Shown in pieces: positions 39,185-49,460 of a stretch of DNA of 64,000 nucleotides. Below the pieces are notes generated by a model that made no database searches, was not told the origin of the DNA, and was given only the letters and a program-made list of their open reading frames with translations. This DNA comes from Aurantiochytrium sp. KH105 (Eukaryota > Sar > Bigyra > Thraustochytrida > Thraustochytriidae), in assembly GCA_003116975.1 (NCBI GenBank), contig BGKB01000035.1, positions 372,001 to 436,000 on the forward strand, given 5' to 3'. A program made the translations under genes and the position numbers. Position 1 is the stretch's first letter. Every line of letters begins with the position of its first letter.

Positions 39185-40692
39185 CGGCGAGGGCTCAGGC
39201 TCGAGCTCTCAGGCTCGTGCTCTCAGGCTCGAGCTCAGGCTCGAGCGAGCGAGCAAGGGCGCAGATGGCGAGGGCCCGCCCGCGGTCTCTCGAAAAGAAA
39301 ATGCGCCTCTTGCGAGGAGGCAGGACCTTTCGCGCGCTTCTCGAGCGAGTAAAGAATTGCAAGCAGGCAAGCAAATTCTTAAGGGCAGCGCTGGTACGTG
39401 CGTGCACTTTTTCGCGTGTCCAGGACCGCGTCGAGCGAGTGAAATGTGGCAGCCTGAGCAGAGCTTTGGCTTGAAGATGGCCGTGCCGGGTTTTGCGCAA
39501 ATGAATTACAGGCTTGGCTTCGTATGCAGCGTGCGTGCGGATGCGCGCCAAAGAAGCTTGCTTGCTAGGCGCTCGTCGCGCCGTCGATAAACCTAGACGG
39601 GAAGGTGAGACGGGCAGCGAAGCGCAGGGCAGCAGCCGCAGAGGCGGCAGCGGTAGCGGCAGCAGCCAAGCGCACCGCACGCTCTAAAATGGATTCCGGA
39701 TCACTCGCACACGCAGCGGACCGTGCACGCCTATAGCTGAAAACAAAGTGTGTTTTGCCAAAGGAGCGTGCTCCGTGCTCTCGCTCACCGGCTGGCTGGC
39801 TTCTCGCTTGCAGAGCTCGCGCAGCTCGCAATGCATGCGATGATCTCGGAGTTTGGGCAACTGCCTCGGGTCGATGCTCCTTCTTTCCAGGCAGACCTGC
39901 AGGCACTCACTCGGCCAGTTTGCTTTGGTTTGCTCTTCACTGCTCTGCTTTGCTTTCATGCACAGTTTGCTTTTCCCCTCGTCTCTGCGGGGCCCTGAGG
40001 ACGCATGGCCTAGGAGACAGCGCCGCGCTGTCCTTTCTTCGCCGCTGTATTCCACGACGCCGCCCCGCCTCCCCTTGCCGCGCGAGTGAGAGAAGGCCGC
40101 CCGCGAAGTCCGCAAGGCGTTCACCGGATCGATGGGTCCTGCCCGCGCATATCCGTTGAGCGAGCGGGTCCCCGCCCACCAGTGCTTCATTCTTTCCATG
40201 AAAGACTCGCGCGGCACCCCCCTTCCGTGCGTCGTTGTCCCCGCCCACATCAGCGGGCCCTGCGTGGCGGCGCGGCGCAGGGGAATGGGGAGCATCTTGC
40301 AAGTTCTGTTCGGCACCATAACTATCTCTGCGCGACGAGCAGCTGGAGAGCATGCGTGGCCACTGCAGCCACCATGGCCCCTGCCGGAGGCCGGTGCGCC
40401 TGCATCACCCACCTCGCGCCGCGGAGACGGAGCCGGAGCTGGAGCTTGAGCCGGAAACCGGCAAGGAGAGGACGCTCGATCGAGGAGAAGGCGCCGGCGG
40501 GCCGACGCGCGGGCCGCGGTGCGTCTTTGCACACTCCCCTGGCCGTCCGTCTCCTGCCATTTCGCCTCCTCTCATTCGCATCTCATAGCGCGGGGGTGGT
40601 CGGCGCGTGCCGCTCTGGAGCTAGCGCGTGCAGCACAACCGAGTAGAGAGGTACTACTACTACTGCGAGCCCAGTGGCCGCGCGGCCAAGAG

Positions 40693-40713
40693 CAGCAGCA
40701 GCAGCAGCAGCAG
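40693..40713. repeat. (CAG)7 tract
   Basis: Seven CAG units lie in the presumed 5' leader of the small ORF at 40846. Confidence 0.9.
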
Positions 40714-40806
40714 CAAAGCCCGAACGAAGAAGCAAGACGCAAGACGCGTCAGGTGGGCGGGCAGGTCGTAGCGCGTGGACGTCGGAGCGCGTGGACGTCC
40801 GAGTAG

Positions 40807-40824
40807 CAGCAGCAGCAGCAGCAG
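40807..40824. repeat. (CAG)6 tract
   Basis: Six CAG units lie 22 bases before the small ORF start codon. Confidence 0.9.
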
Positions 40825-40845
40825 CGGGAAGGCAGGCACGCTAGC

Positions 40846-41073
40846 ATGGAGAGAGAAGTTGTGGACGGGCCGCCCGAGGGCGTCTATGGACGCGACGAGA
40901 GCCTCGCAATGAGCTTGCGGAGGCGCGGGGCCAAGGCGCTAACCAGCATGCGCAGCCGCGTGTCGAATGCTTTTGTGAGCAGGAAGAAGCTCGAAGCTGA
41001 GCTTGAAAAGACTCGCTACAAGTTCGATACGGACGGGTCTGGGCCCGATCGTCGCGATTCGTGGGCTCATTAG
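40846..41073 (+). CDS. Possible small basic protein, 75 residues
   Basis: ATG 40846 opens 75 residues of mixed charge with an apparent amphipathic helix (SLRRRGAKALTSMRSRVSNA then KKLEAELEKTRYKF). The codon composition is similar to neighbours and two CAG tracts lie just upstream, as before other genes here. I recognise no family. It could also be the first exon of a longer gene or chance. Confidence 0.35.
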   Translation: MEREVVDGPPEGVYGRDESLAMSLRRRGAKALTSMRSRVSNAFVSRKKLEAELEKTRYKFDTDGSGPDRRDSWAH

Positions 41074-41982
41074 GCGGACCAGGACTTAGACTCTTCCGGC
41101 TCACCTAATTGTCAGTCTGGCTGTCTTCTATCGCCCATTATCTTCGCGAATGCAGCGTTGCTGTCTCGTTGCTTTCCCATTTTCAGCGTTGCTTGCTGCA
41201 GCGTTGCCTGCTACGCGACGTGAAGATGCAAAACAAACCCCCCAAAACAAGGAGTATTTACTCACGCTACGAGGCAAACTTGCGCACCGATTTGAAGAAA
41301 ACTTTTCAAGTTGCGCGGTTGCCGTTCTGATCATAAAGAAAATAATCATTGCTAAACTCACATCAATCTGACCCTGTGAATCGCGATCGATCGTTTGCGT
41401 CTGCTGTTTGCCTCGAAAACCAAAAAAAGGGATCGCGGCGTTGATTTTTAGAACAACAAGAAAGCCAATCCTTGAGCTCGAATCTCGACATGTCGGAACG
41501 AGAAGACATGCGATTTCCTGCTTCTCTGTGGTATACGAATACTGGCCGGTGAGAGTCACCATCATCGATGGCGTATCTGCCATGAGTAGTTTAACTTGGT
41601 CATTATGCGCGGACAAGATGAGTGCTTTCTAGCATCGCACGGAAACTTCTCTCTCGCCCCTACTGGCTAGGTGTCAACCCCCCGTGCAGCCGATTGCTGG
41701 ACGAGTCCCAACAGCAACCAGCAGGCGGCCTTTCTTTCAAGTGCCCAACTAGTTTTTGGTGGTCTCGGAGTTGAAAAGGAGAGAGCTTCACCACCAAACG
41801 CGAATAGGCCCGGCTCAGGACGATCGCAAACGCGAGAGTGGAGAAAGGCAGAAAGGGAGGACGTGACGACGGCGCTGTCATCGCTGTCATCACTGCCATC
41901 GGCTCACCAATAGAGCGGCGCACGCAAGGCCTCTTTTTTGCGAGCACCGCGAAGGCAAGAAGCGTCCGATAGATTTGTGAAG
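41074..41982. other. Intergenic region upstream of PLP homeostasis gene
   Basis: This 909-base region is AT-richer in 41220-41640 than its surroundings. A minus-strand open stretch (41128-41616) lacks an upstream ATG and domain; a GTGAGT donor-like sequence occurs on the minus strand near 41371. No gene is supported. Confidence 0.45.
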
Positions 41983-42933
41983 ATGAGCAGCGGCGCGACG
42001 AGTGCGGCTCTGCGGTCCGTGCGCGGACGCATCGCAGAGCTATGCGGGCAACTCGGGCGCGCGGAGCCAACGCTGGTGGCTGTGAGCAAGACCAAACCGA
42101 ACGCCATGGTCCAAGAAGCATACGATGCCGGACAAAGACACTTTGGCGAAAACTACGTGCAGGAGCTTGTTGGCAAGGCGCCCGATCTTCCATCTGACAT
42201 CAAGTGGCATTTTATTGGTATGCTGCAGAGCAACAAGGCCAAGCAGATTGCGAGTTTGCCAAACATCTACATTGTTGAAAGCGTGCACTCGCAAAAGTTG
42301 GCAAATGCACTCAATAAACACGTGCCTGAAGATCGCAAAGAAAAACTCCGCGTGCTTGTTCAGGTCAACACCAGTGGCGAGGACAGCAAGAGCGGTATTG
42401 AGCCAGATGGTTGCGTCAAGCTCGTGACGCACGTTATCGAGGAATGCGACAAGCTGCAATTTGCTGGACTCATGACCATTGGACGCCTCGGGGACGTTTC
42501 GCCCGAGTGCTTTGACCTTCTCAACAAGTGCAAGCAAGACGTCTTGGCAGCGCATCCTCAACTGGCCGACCAGCCGTTCGAGATGTCCATGGGCATGAGT
42601 GGTGATTTCGAGCTCGCGATCGAGCATGGGTCCACAAGTGTTCGCGTAGGCAGCAGCATTTTCGGCGCGCGCGATTACGCGCCCGGCAAAGGGCCCGAGG
42701 CTGCGCTCAAGGCGCGGCAAGAGCAGCAAGACAAGGAAAAGGCGGCCGGAGACGAAGGTCAGCAGGCCAAGGGAAAGGAGCAGGAGCCGGGCCAAGGTAA
42801 GGGCCAAGAAAATGATCAGACCAGTGAAGCCTCGCAGAACAACGGAGCTGCTGCTGCTGCTGCTGCTGCTCCTGCTACTGGCGCCGAGTCTTCCTCTTCT
42901 CCTGAAAACTCCAGTGCAACGAAACCACAATGA
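41983..42933 (+). CDS. PLPBP: Pyridoxal-phosphate homeostasis protein (YggS/PROSC family)
   Basis: The family binds PLP and buffers free PLP without known enzymatic activity. Translation from ATG 41983 gives 316 residues; upstream the frame opens only with TTG. The alanine-racemase-like barrel shows AVSKTKPN with the PLP lysine at K36. Then come HFGENYVQE, IKWHFIGMLQSNKAKQI, VQVNTSGEDSKSG, FAGLMTIG and SMGMSGDFELAIEHGSTSVRVGSSIFG, all hallmark motifs in order, so the core (about 1-240) is complete. The last 75 residues are an extra low-complexity tail, first Gln/Lys/Glu/Gly-rich, then an Ala run encoded by a GCT/CTG tract, then Ser-rich. The tail is probably disordered and is not part of the family. 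Confidence 0.93.
   Translation: MSSGATSAALRSVRGRIAELCGQLGRAEPTLVAVSKTKPNAMVQEAYDAGQRHFGENYVQELVGKAPDLPSDIKWHFIGMLQSNKAKQIASLPNIYIVESVHSQKLANALNKHVPEDRKEKLRVLVQVNTSGEDSKSGIEPDGCVKLVTHVIEECDKLQFAGLMTIGRLGDVSPECFDLLNKCKQDVLAAHPQLADQPFEMSMGMSGDFELAIEHGSTSVRVGSSIFGARDYAPGKGPEAALKARQEQQDKEKAAGDEGQQAKGKEQEPGQGKGQENDQTSEASQNNGAAAAAAAAPATGAESSSSPENSSATKPQ
42847..42870. repeat. CTG-type tract encoding polyalanine
   Basis: Eight CTG/GCT units at the 3' end of the PLPBP reading frame encode an Ala run. The same trinucleotide is read as Ser or Gln codons in other genes of the window. Confidence 0.9.
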
Positions 42934-42958
42934 TCACATTTGGTTGCATCTCGAGAAT

Positions 42959-43028
42959 CCCCCCCCACCCCGCCCCNNNNNNNNNNNNNNCGTAGAATCC
43001 CCCCCCCCTCCCCCCCCCCCCCAAAAAA
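42959..43028. other. Assembly gap (14 N) inside a poly-C tract
   Basis: N at 42977-42990 is flanked by C-runs and by the similar sequence AGAATCCCCCCC on both sides (about 42954 and 42994), then an A-run. The true length of the homopolymer or of a collapsed duplication is unknown. It lies in the convergent 3' spacer between PLPBP and NOG2. Confidence 0.95.
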
Positions 43029-43232
43029 AGCAACTGATGAAATGAATTTTGCGTCTTACGTTCCAAACTTTTATTACTGTGACGTGCGAAGAGTCAAACA
43101 AAAGGAGATGAGAAGGTAATTTTAACCGACTGAAAGATGGAGAACATACAAACACCTTTGGTGTTGCAGCAGGTGCTCCTTTGTTCTTCTTGCCTTTCTC
43201 CTTCTCCTTGTTGGTGTGAGTGATTGTTTCTT

Positions 43233-45230
43233 TTACTTGTCGAGATCATCCCAACCGCCAACAGAGGCCTTGGGCTTCTTCTGGTTCTTGATCGCCGACA
43301 TTGCAGCGTTCATGCGCGACTTTTTCACATTCTTGCTGACGTTGATGTTTCTGTTGTTGCCGTTGCGGCGGCGCTTTTTGCTGTTCGATGAAGAAGCAGC
43401 CTTGTTCTTGCCGGACTTGCCCTTGGGGGTCTTGCTCTCACTCGGTGCACCTTCGTCGCTTCCGTTTTTCTCTTCGTCGTCGGCATCGGCCTCTTCGTCA
43501 TCGAGGTCCTCATCTTCGTCAATACCTTCGCCATCATCCTCCTCGACTTGATCGTCGTCAGCCTCGGCCTCTTCCTCATTATCCTCCTCGGTGAGCAGGC
43601 CGAATTGCTTTTGCGGGAGCAGCGCAAAGTTCTGCATCGGGACTTCGAGGCGCTTGAGGTTCTTGTTGTTGTCGGCATCTTCTTCATCCTCGTTGTCGTC
43701 GTCGTCACCCTCGTCTTGGCTACTCGCGGCCTTCTTCGCCTTGGCGGCGCGCTGGGCGCGCGCAGCAGCGGCATCTTGTTTCTGCGCCGCAGCCTCGTCG
43801 AGCTCACCGTCGTCATCATCGCCCGAAGAGGCAGGAGGCACAAAGTACGGGATGCGACCGCGCTGCAAGTCGTAAATGACGCGCTGCGCCACACTACGGA
43901 TGTCAGGCTCGCCCTTCTTCAACAGACGGCCACGCTTGAAAGCGAGCTGCGAAAGAAAATCTTCGGCATCGACCCAAGAGTCAATTCCATAGGTGCGGCG
44001 AACGTATTCCGGCTGCACACGGTCGAGCAGGAAGGGCACGTAGTCATCGGGACTTTCGAGACGCTCGGCACGCACGACGCCCTTGAAGACCACCTCGGCC
44101 TCGCTGTCATCGTTTGGGTACACGACACCGGGGCAGTCGATGAGAAATACACGCTTGAAGAGTGTGATGTACTGCCAGATCTTGGTCTCGCCGGGGATCG
44201 GCGCGACCTTGCAGACCTTTTTGGAGCGCAGCGTATTGATGATGGAACTCTTGCCCGCGTTCGGATAGCCAATAAAACCAACACTGATCTGCTTCTTCTC
44301 CGGATGCAGAAGGGCAAACTGGCGCAAAAGCTGAATGAGAGCGCCCTTGCCAAAGGGCTTGGTCATGTTCGCATGGAAGGCCAGCGTCGGGTACTCCTCG
44401 GAGAGAAGACGCACCCAGCGACGCGTGACCCAGGTCGGGACGAGGTCGACCTTGTTTAGCACAAAAATGAGGTGCTTGTGCGACTTTTCCTTGCGGAGGT
44501 ACTCCTCGACACGCTTGGAGCGAGTGCCCATGGGATCGCGGACGTCGAGGACCTGGATGACAACATCACTGCAGTCGAGCACCTTGTAAAGCTCTTGCCA
44601 GATGCGCTTACTCTGGCCCTTTTCAAACACCTTTTCGCGGAGGCTGATTGTCCCGCCGCGCGAATCGAGGGGCTCGCCACCGTTGCGCTCAATGGCCTCC
44701 TCCTCGGCAGCCTCAAAGGTCGCAGACTTCTTTTGGGCCTGTTGCGCGAGGCCGTCGAGGGACGACGCGGAGAGCTTGGCACGCTTGCGCTGACGCTTGG
44801 GGCCAAAGACGCTCTCGTAGCTCTCCGACGAGAGCAAATGCATGCGCGCCTCCTTTTTGGAGTCCGTGAGCAGGCTCATGGGCAGGCGACGCTGGTTAAG
44901 GACGACCGTGTACGGGTCGGCGACCTTTTCCGCCATTTGCTCGCGAAAGGCTTCGAGTTCCTTTTGCCCGACGACGCGAGTGTTACCAAACCAGCGCCTG
45001 TTGGGGGCGATGCGCGACATTTTCTCCATGGGGCGGTTCCCGGTACGGTTGTTGCTCATGAACTCGCCGCCCACGATTTTACCCTGCCGGTTCCTGATCG
45101 GAGCGCCGCTCTTGTACATGTTGAGGCGCTTGATGGTCGCCTTGGACCGCATGTTGCCCTTGCCATTGTCCTTGCGGTCCGGGTTCGAGGAGCTCTGGCT
45201 TTTGCCACCGTGACGTCTCACGTGCGGCAT
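43233..45230 (-). CDS. GNL2: Nucleolar GTP-binding protein 2 (Nog2/GNL2)
   Basis: Nog2 is a placeholder GTPase on pre-60S ribosomal particles. Start ATG 45230, 665 residues, single exon. The N-terminal NGP1NT region is present ([20 protein letters not shown], then [15 protein letters not shown]). The GTPase is circularly permuted, as expected: G4 NKVD at about 257-260 precedes G1 GYPNAGKSS at about 320-328, G2-region PGETK, and G3 DCPG at about 365. [10 protein letters not shown] marks the start of the domain. The C-terminal 180 residues are an acidic/basic low-complexity tail with long Asp/Glu runs and a Lys/Arg/Asn-rich nucleolar-type end. The gene is divergent from the acyltransferase gene. 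Confidence 0.95.
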   Translation of the reverse strand: MPHVRRHGGKSQSSSNPDRKDNGKGNMRSKATIKRLNMYKSGAPIRNRQGKIVGGEFMSNNRTGNRPMEKMSRIAPNRRWFGNTRVVGQKELEAFREQMAEKVADPYTVVLNQRRLPMSLLTDSKKEARMHLLSSESYESVFGPKRQRKRAKLSASSLDGLAQQAQKKSATFEAAEEEAIERNGGEPLDSRGGTISLREKVFEKGQSKRIWQELYKVLDCSDVVIQVLDVRDPMGTRSKRVEEYLRKEKSHKHLIFVLNKVDLVPTWVTRRWVRLLSEEYPTLAFHANMTKPFGKGALIQLLRQFALLHPEKKQISVGFIGYPNAGKSSIINTLRSKKVCKVAPIPGETKIWQYITLFKRVFLIDCPGVVYPNDDSEAEVVFKGVVRAERLESPDDYVPFLLDRVQPEYVRRTYGIDSWVDAEDFLSQLAFKRGRLLKKGEPDIRSVAQRVIYDLQRGRIPYFVPPASSGDDDDGELDEAAAQKQDAAAARAQRAAKAKKAASSQDEGDDDDNEDEEDADNNKNLKRLEVPMQNFALLPQKQFGLLTEEDNEEEAEADDDQVEEDDGEGIDEDEDLDDEEADADDEEKNGSDEGAPSESKTPKGKSGKNKAASSSNSKKRRRNGNNRNINVSKNVKKSRMNAAMSAIKNQKKPKASVGGWDDLDK

Positions 45231-45346
45231 CTTGCTCTGCTTTTCCTGGCTTTACTTTGGTCCCGCTTCGCGTGCCGGGCGTCCGCTCGCTCGCGCGCTC
45301 GCTCGCCCACGCTCTCGGCTCGGCCCGTGCGCGCGCGAGTCGCCGT

Positions 45347-45385
45347 TCTGCTCTGCTCTGCTCTGCTCTGCTCCGCTCCGCTCTG
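45347..45385. repeat. (CTCTG)n pentanucleotide tract
   Basis: About eight units, the last ones CTCCG variants, about 120-155 bases upstream of the NOG2 start codon. It is the reverse complement of AGAGC-type units at 29586. Confidence 0.9.
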
Positions 45386-45613
45386 CCGCCTCTCCTCTCC
45401 TCTCTCCTCTCCGAGACCAGCCAGGTCGGCGCCGCCGCCGCCACCCAACCAATTCTTGCGCTGCTGGGTCGGCTCTGTGCGCGGCGCCGTCTCGCCAGAG
45501 TCCGACCGCCCCCTTGAGGCCACCTTGCGCGCGGCCGCTGGCTGCGCGCGCGACGCCTAGCGTGCCCCCCTCTTCTTTCCCGGACCGTCGCAACTGCTGC
45601 TGCTGCTGGGTAT

Positions 45614-45637
45614 AATGAAATGAAATGAAATGAAATG
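45614..45637. repeat. (AATGA)n pentanucleotide tract
   Basis: Five AATGA units in an otherwise GC-rich spacer. Confidence 0.9.
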
Positions 45638-46443
45638 GGTCCGACGGACGAGGACTCGCGTTGACATGAAGAAGCGAACATCATACCAAGACGCTGGAGC
45701 TGGCCGCCAACGACGGCGACAGCAAACGGCATGCAGATGCTTGCGACGCAACAGACGAAAACAAACACAAGTCGAGGCATGCCATGTGTAAAATTTGTTC
45801 GGAATGGTGGCATGACGATCTCAGAACGAGACAGCAAGCACGTGCGGCAAGCTGCACTGACTATGAAGCGCGCAAACATTCTCCTCTCGGTCATGACGAT
45901 GCTAGCTAGTTGGGCTCATAGGAATAGTAGTCTCTCTCATTGCGACCTTCCCTCTCATAATGTGTTCTCCGCGCCAACAGCGCGCCTTCCCCGCTCACGG
46001 CCTTGCGGAGCGGCCAGCGCCGCGGCCCCGCTCCGCTCCGTGCCGCGCCCGCGAGGCCCACGCGGTCTCGCACTCACTCACACCTGACTCCCTGTCCGTT
46101 GCTCTGCCGGCACGTGCTCGCGAGTGCAAGTGCAAATGCAACTTGAAATGCAAATGCCCCTCTTTGTGAAGCGCGGCGCGGCACGTGCAGGCTGCATGTG
46201 CTGGCCCTCTCGCGCGCGAGGGCTTTGGGAGAGCATACTTCCCTTACGCCTGGAGCCCGCGACGCTTACGCCGCTGGCCGGGCCCGGAAGAGGAGCCCGA
46301 GTGAGGAGCGACGGCGAGGCCACGGCAAGCGCAGCGCCGCGGGCAGACAGACCCGCAAGGCGGCGAGCAGGGAGCGCTGCAGAGGTCGATCAGCATTTGC
46401 AGCAGCGAGCGGCAGGAAAGGAGAGGAGAGGAAAAGACGAACG

Positions 46444-47628
46444 ATGGGCGGCGGCGAAACGGAGTGGCTGGGCCAGCTCATGGAGAGCGCCGGACTCGCG
46501 ACCAAGGAGTCGAAGCGGTCCAGCAAGCGGCGGTCGGCCAGCAAGCGGTCCAGCAGCAAGCGGTCCAGCAAGCGGCGCAGCAAGGAACGCGATGAGGGCT
46601 CAGTGCTGACGCTCCCGGAGTTCCTCTCGGAAATGCCCGAAATGCCGGAAATGCCGGACATGAGCGTGGTCACCAAGCCAGTCGGCCAGGCCTTTATCAG
46701 CGTGTGGATCTTTATCGGACTCGGATTCGCCTTTTCCTTCATCTACGTCCTGCAGCTCACGCTGAAAAAGGTCGACGATTTGCGCAGCAAGAGCGACCGT
46801 CTTCCCAAACGGGAAAAGGTCCTCCTTATGGGCAAGGCTTTGCGTCGATCCATGGCCATCGCCATCATTGACCTGAACCCGTTCTGGAACATCACCGTCA
46901 GCGCCGATGTTCCGCTCGAGGACCTTCCGGAGGCCGCCATTTACATGGCCAACCATACGTCGTACATTGATCCCTTTGTGCTCTCAGCTGCTCAACGGCC
47001 TGTCGAGACAAAGTATGTTGGCAAGGCCGACCTTTGGAACATTCCCATTGCTGGCCAGGCGTTGCATCACTCTGGCGACATGCCCGTGCACTTTGTAAAG
47101 GACAAAAAGCTCAAACGCTGGCGCACCCGCACCGGAACGCTGGACGAGCTCATGTCGCAGGCTCGCGATTACCTCGAGATGGACGTCGGCATCTCGGTCT
47201 TCCCCGAAGGCTCTGTCAGCAAGACGGGTGAGTTGCTGCCTTTCAAAAAGGGTTTCTTCCAGCTCGCGCGCGAGTGCGATGTCCCCATCGTTCCTGTCGG
47301 CATGTGGGGCAATCAGGACGGCTGGCCCAACACCACGACCTCCAAGGACAGCTCTGGGGGCTTGCTTCTCGGCGCTGCTGACATGCACGTGCATTTCGGC
47401 GAGCCCATTAGTCCTAATGGCAAGTCCCTCGAGGAGCTCATGGAAGAGGTTTACATTGCCGTCCGCGATTTGCGTAATGGCCTGCCGAACTTCAACTTGG
47501 CTCCTGAGCTTGCCAACGTCGAGCCCGAGTTCAAACAGACCGTTCAGCTTTCCCCGGAGGATCTCGACGAGGCTCCCGAGGACGGCTCGGAGCCCCTTGG
47601 TAACGAGGAGCGCGCTTCTGCCGAGTAG
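46444..47628 (+). CDS. PlsC-type 1-acylglycerol-3-phosphate acyltransferase
   Basis: The family transfers an acyl chain to lysophosphatidate or related lysophospholipids, an early step of glycerolipid synthesis in the ER. ATG 46444 gives 394 residues. Residues 22-47 are a Ser/Arg/Lys repeat (KRSSKRRS-type), followed by a Met/Pro/Glu repeat (EMPEMPEMPDM). A membrane helix lies at about 82-104. Catalytic block I is NHTSYIDP (H171, D176). Block III is FPEGSVSKTG (253-262), with Ser where Thr is common in FPEGTRS. Block IV is VPIVPVGMWG. A second hydrophobic stretch is weak. Substrate preference cannot be read from sequence; given the likely lipid-rich host group, a role in lysophosphatidate acylation is plausible. 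TAGGCCTA lies 134 bases after the stop codon. Confidence 0.88.
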   Translation: MGGGETEWLGQLMESAGLATKESKRSSKRRSASKRSSSKRSSKRRSKERDEGSVLTLPEFLSEMPEMPEMPDMSVVTKPVGQAFISVWIFIGLGFAFSFIYVLQLTLKKVDDLRSKSDRLPKREKVLLMGKALRRSMAIAIIDLNPFWNITVSADVPLEDLPEAAIYMANHTSYIDPFVLSAAQRPVETKYVGKADLWNIPIAGQALHHSGDMPVHFVKDKKLKRWRTRTGTLDELMSQARDYLEMDVGISVFPEGSVSKTGELLPFKKGFFQLARECDVPIVPVGMWGNQDGWPNTTTSKDSSGGLLLGAADMHVHFGEPISPNGKSLEELMEEVYIAVRDLRNGLPNFNLAPELANVEPEFKQTVQLSPEDLDEAPEDGSEPLGNEERASAE

Positions 47629-48624
47629 ATTTTTCTGGTAGCTTGAGTGACCAAAGATTTGACTATAACACAATACACATAAATGCACAGGACATGTATA
47701 AGACGCCGACGCATGCTTTTTCTAAAAAAGATCGCTATTCCTTTGCCCTTTTTCCTTGTCCTAGGCCTATCTTCATGTTGTCCCTGCGCCTTTCTTTGTT
47801 GATTTATCTGGCACGCTGGGGAGGTTATGACTAGCCTGGTAGCACAGCGCGGCAGTCAATAGCTTGTGGCTCATGATGCCTGTTTGATCGCCCTACTACC
47901 ACCTTACTTACATGACCTCTCGCCTTCTCGCCTTACATGTAAGTTAAGAAGGTGGAGGGGGGTAGATTAGATGTCTCGATTGACGGCTTTGCGGTGGTCA
48001 CGGAGGTAGGCCGAGCGAGGCCAAACCCGAGACGTCTGCGCTTCTTCTCTGCATCGGTACGTTCACCACGCCAGCGCCGCGAAGGCGCGCTCACCACTCC
48101 GCTCGCTTCGCTTCGCCTCCCCTCCTCTCTCGGCGCGCTCGCGCCGCTCGACCTCTCCCGTGGCCGTGGGCCGGCCTGCCTGTCTGTCGGAAGGGGCGGC
48201 CGGCCGGCCGGCATCGAGAAGGCGAGCAACGACGCCGACAAGGACGACGCCGTCTCCGAAGAGCGGCGCGGCGGCGACCATCGCGGCGACGGCCGCGCGG
48301 AGACAGAGGCCTCTGCGCGGCCTCCGAGGCACGGCCCCCGCCTCGATCGCGCCGCGAAGGCGCGCCCAGCGCGTCGCACACCTACGGAACACCGACTCCC
48401 AACGAACGAGCGCCTGCGAGAAGGAGCCCCGAATAAAAGAGAGAGCGAGAGTGCGAGAGTGAGAGAGTGAGAGAGTGAACATCTTGCGTGGAGAGCGATC
48501 GAGACCGAGAGAGTCTCTGACTAACATTCGCGAATCGCTACGTGAACGCAGAAACCCTTTTCCTTTGTTTGAGCTGGACCCAGACCTCCAACCCGTTTTT
48601 TGTTTGTGAAAAACTCGCTGCACA
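47629..48624. other. Intergenic region upstream of eIF1
   Basis: This roughly 1 kb region holds TAGGCCTA (47762-47769), a CG-rich core (48000-48440) with open frames on both strands that lack coding character, and a GAGAGTGA-repeat leader (48430-48480). A CTGACTAAC sequence at 48518 and AG acceptors further on could mark a 5'-leader intron, but no donor is clear. Confidence 0.5.
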
Positions 48625-48975
48625 ATGGCGGACGACAATGACTTTATGAACTTTGATGTCACGGCCCTTGACAAGAAGGACGCCTTCGCGGAGGCGCAGG
48701 GTGGTACCCAGACCATCGAAAAGGTTCACATCCGTCTCCAGCAGCGTAGCCGCCGCAAGTGCATTCTCACCATCACCGGTCTCGCCGATGATCTCGACTT
48801 GAAGCGCATCTGCAAGGCCCTCAAGAAGTCTTTCAAGTGCAACGGTGCCGTGGTGAATGATGACGACTTTGGTGAGATTATCCAGCTTCAGGGTGACCAC
48901 CGTCAGGGCGTCGTCAAGTTCCTCGTTGACGAGGAGATCATCGACCGCTCGCACATTGTTGTCCATGGTGCCTAA
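48625..48975 (+). CDS. Translation initiation factor eIF1 (SUI1)
   Basis: eIF1 binds the 40S subunit near the P site and enforces start-codon selection. The 116-residue length is normal for the family. An unstructured, acidic N-terminus is followed by the SUI1 domain: VHIRLQQRSRRKCILTITGL, DLKRICKALKKSFKCNGAVV, GEIIQLQGDHRQGVVKFL, ending in HIVVHGA. Key basic residues of the first loop (QQRSRRK) and the KCNG motif are present. The CDS uses C-ending codons heavily, as expected for a highly expressed gene. Start ATG 48625 has the context CACAATGG. Confidence 0.96.
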   Translation: MADDNDFMNFDVTALDKKDAFAEAQGGTQTIEKVHIRLQQRSRRKCILTITGLADDLDLKRICKALKKSFKCNGAVVNDDDFGEIIQLQGDHRQGVVKFLVDEEIIDRSHIVVHGA

Positions 48976-49460
48976 GTCGCACGGACTTGCATTATGTGTG
49001 AAGGACCCTTGATTCTCGTATTCTTCAGTTTACGAGCGGAATGGACGGGCTTATCCACATTCACGTGCACAGCGCTTCTCCCTATCCTGCTTGAAAGAAC
49101 GAGGCCTAGATTGGTCAGGGTTTGGCCAAGCCTCGATCCTTTTTGTGGAAGGGCAGGCAGCACGCATTCTTTCTTCTTCTGGGCATCTCTGGTCGGCATT
49201 ACATACAACATGAGCAATGAGTAGTCCGCATGAGACTATTTTTTAGCGCCTCACATCGCGCTTCAACCTTCTTATTTCACCATACGGAGCCCCCCCCCCC
49301 CCCCTTTCTCTCTCTCTTTTCTCTCTTTCCCTGTCTCTTTCCCATTCCTCCCTCCGCGAATTTTTCGCGTGTACATGCGTGTGCATGTATCTGCGTACTA
49401 GAAGCGAAGCGGGAGAGAAAGAGAGAGAGCTAGAGATTGGTAGTATCACATGAGTGAAAT
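48976..49460. other. Convergent 3' spacer with simple repeats
   Basis: This 485-base region holds a poly-C run followed by a (TC)n tract (about 49289-49345) and a GA-rich tract (49410-49432). No gene is supported. Confidence 0.55.

Larger units (their letters stand above)
39067..40845. other. Large divergent intergenic region
   Basis: This 1.78 kb GC-rich spacer holds a GCAAC pentanucleotide tract (39136-39184), AGGCTCGAGCTC repeats (39196-39245) and two CAG tracts (40693-40713, 40807-40824). A minus-strand open frame (39684-40532) contains a start at 40319 with a presequence-like N-terminus, but I cannot define a gene (see findings). Confidence 0.5.
45231..46443. other. Divergent intergenic region (NOG2 / acyltransferase)
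   Basis: This 1.2 kb spacer holds a CTCTG tract (45347-45385), a short CTG run (about 45596-45607), an AATGA tract (45614-45637) and GCAAATGCAA-like repeats (46127-46155). The acyltransferase frame is open from 46198, but only simple Arg-rich sequence precedes ATG 46444. Confidence 0.55.

Noticed and set aside
41128..41616. Minus-strand open frame upstream of the PLP gene
   Set aside because: Opens with TTG, no domain, and the only support is one GTGAGT donor-like sequence.
47938..48550. Possible 5'-leader intron of eIF1
   Set aside because: GTAAGT at about 47940 and a CTGACTAAC branch-like site at 48518 exist, but the interval is a CpG-rich likely promoter and no transcript evidence is available.
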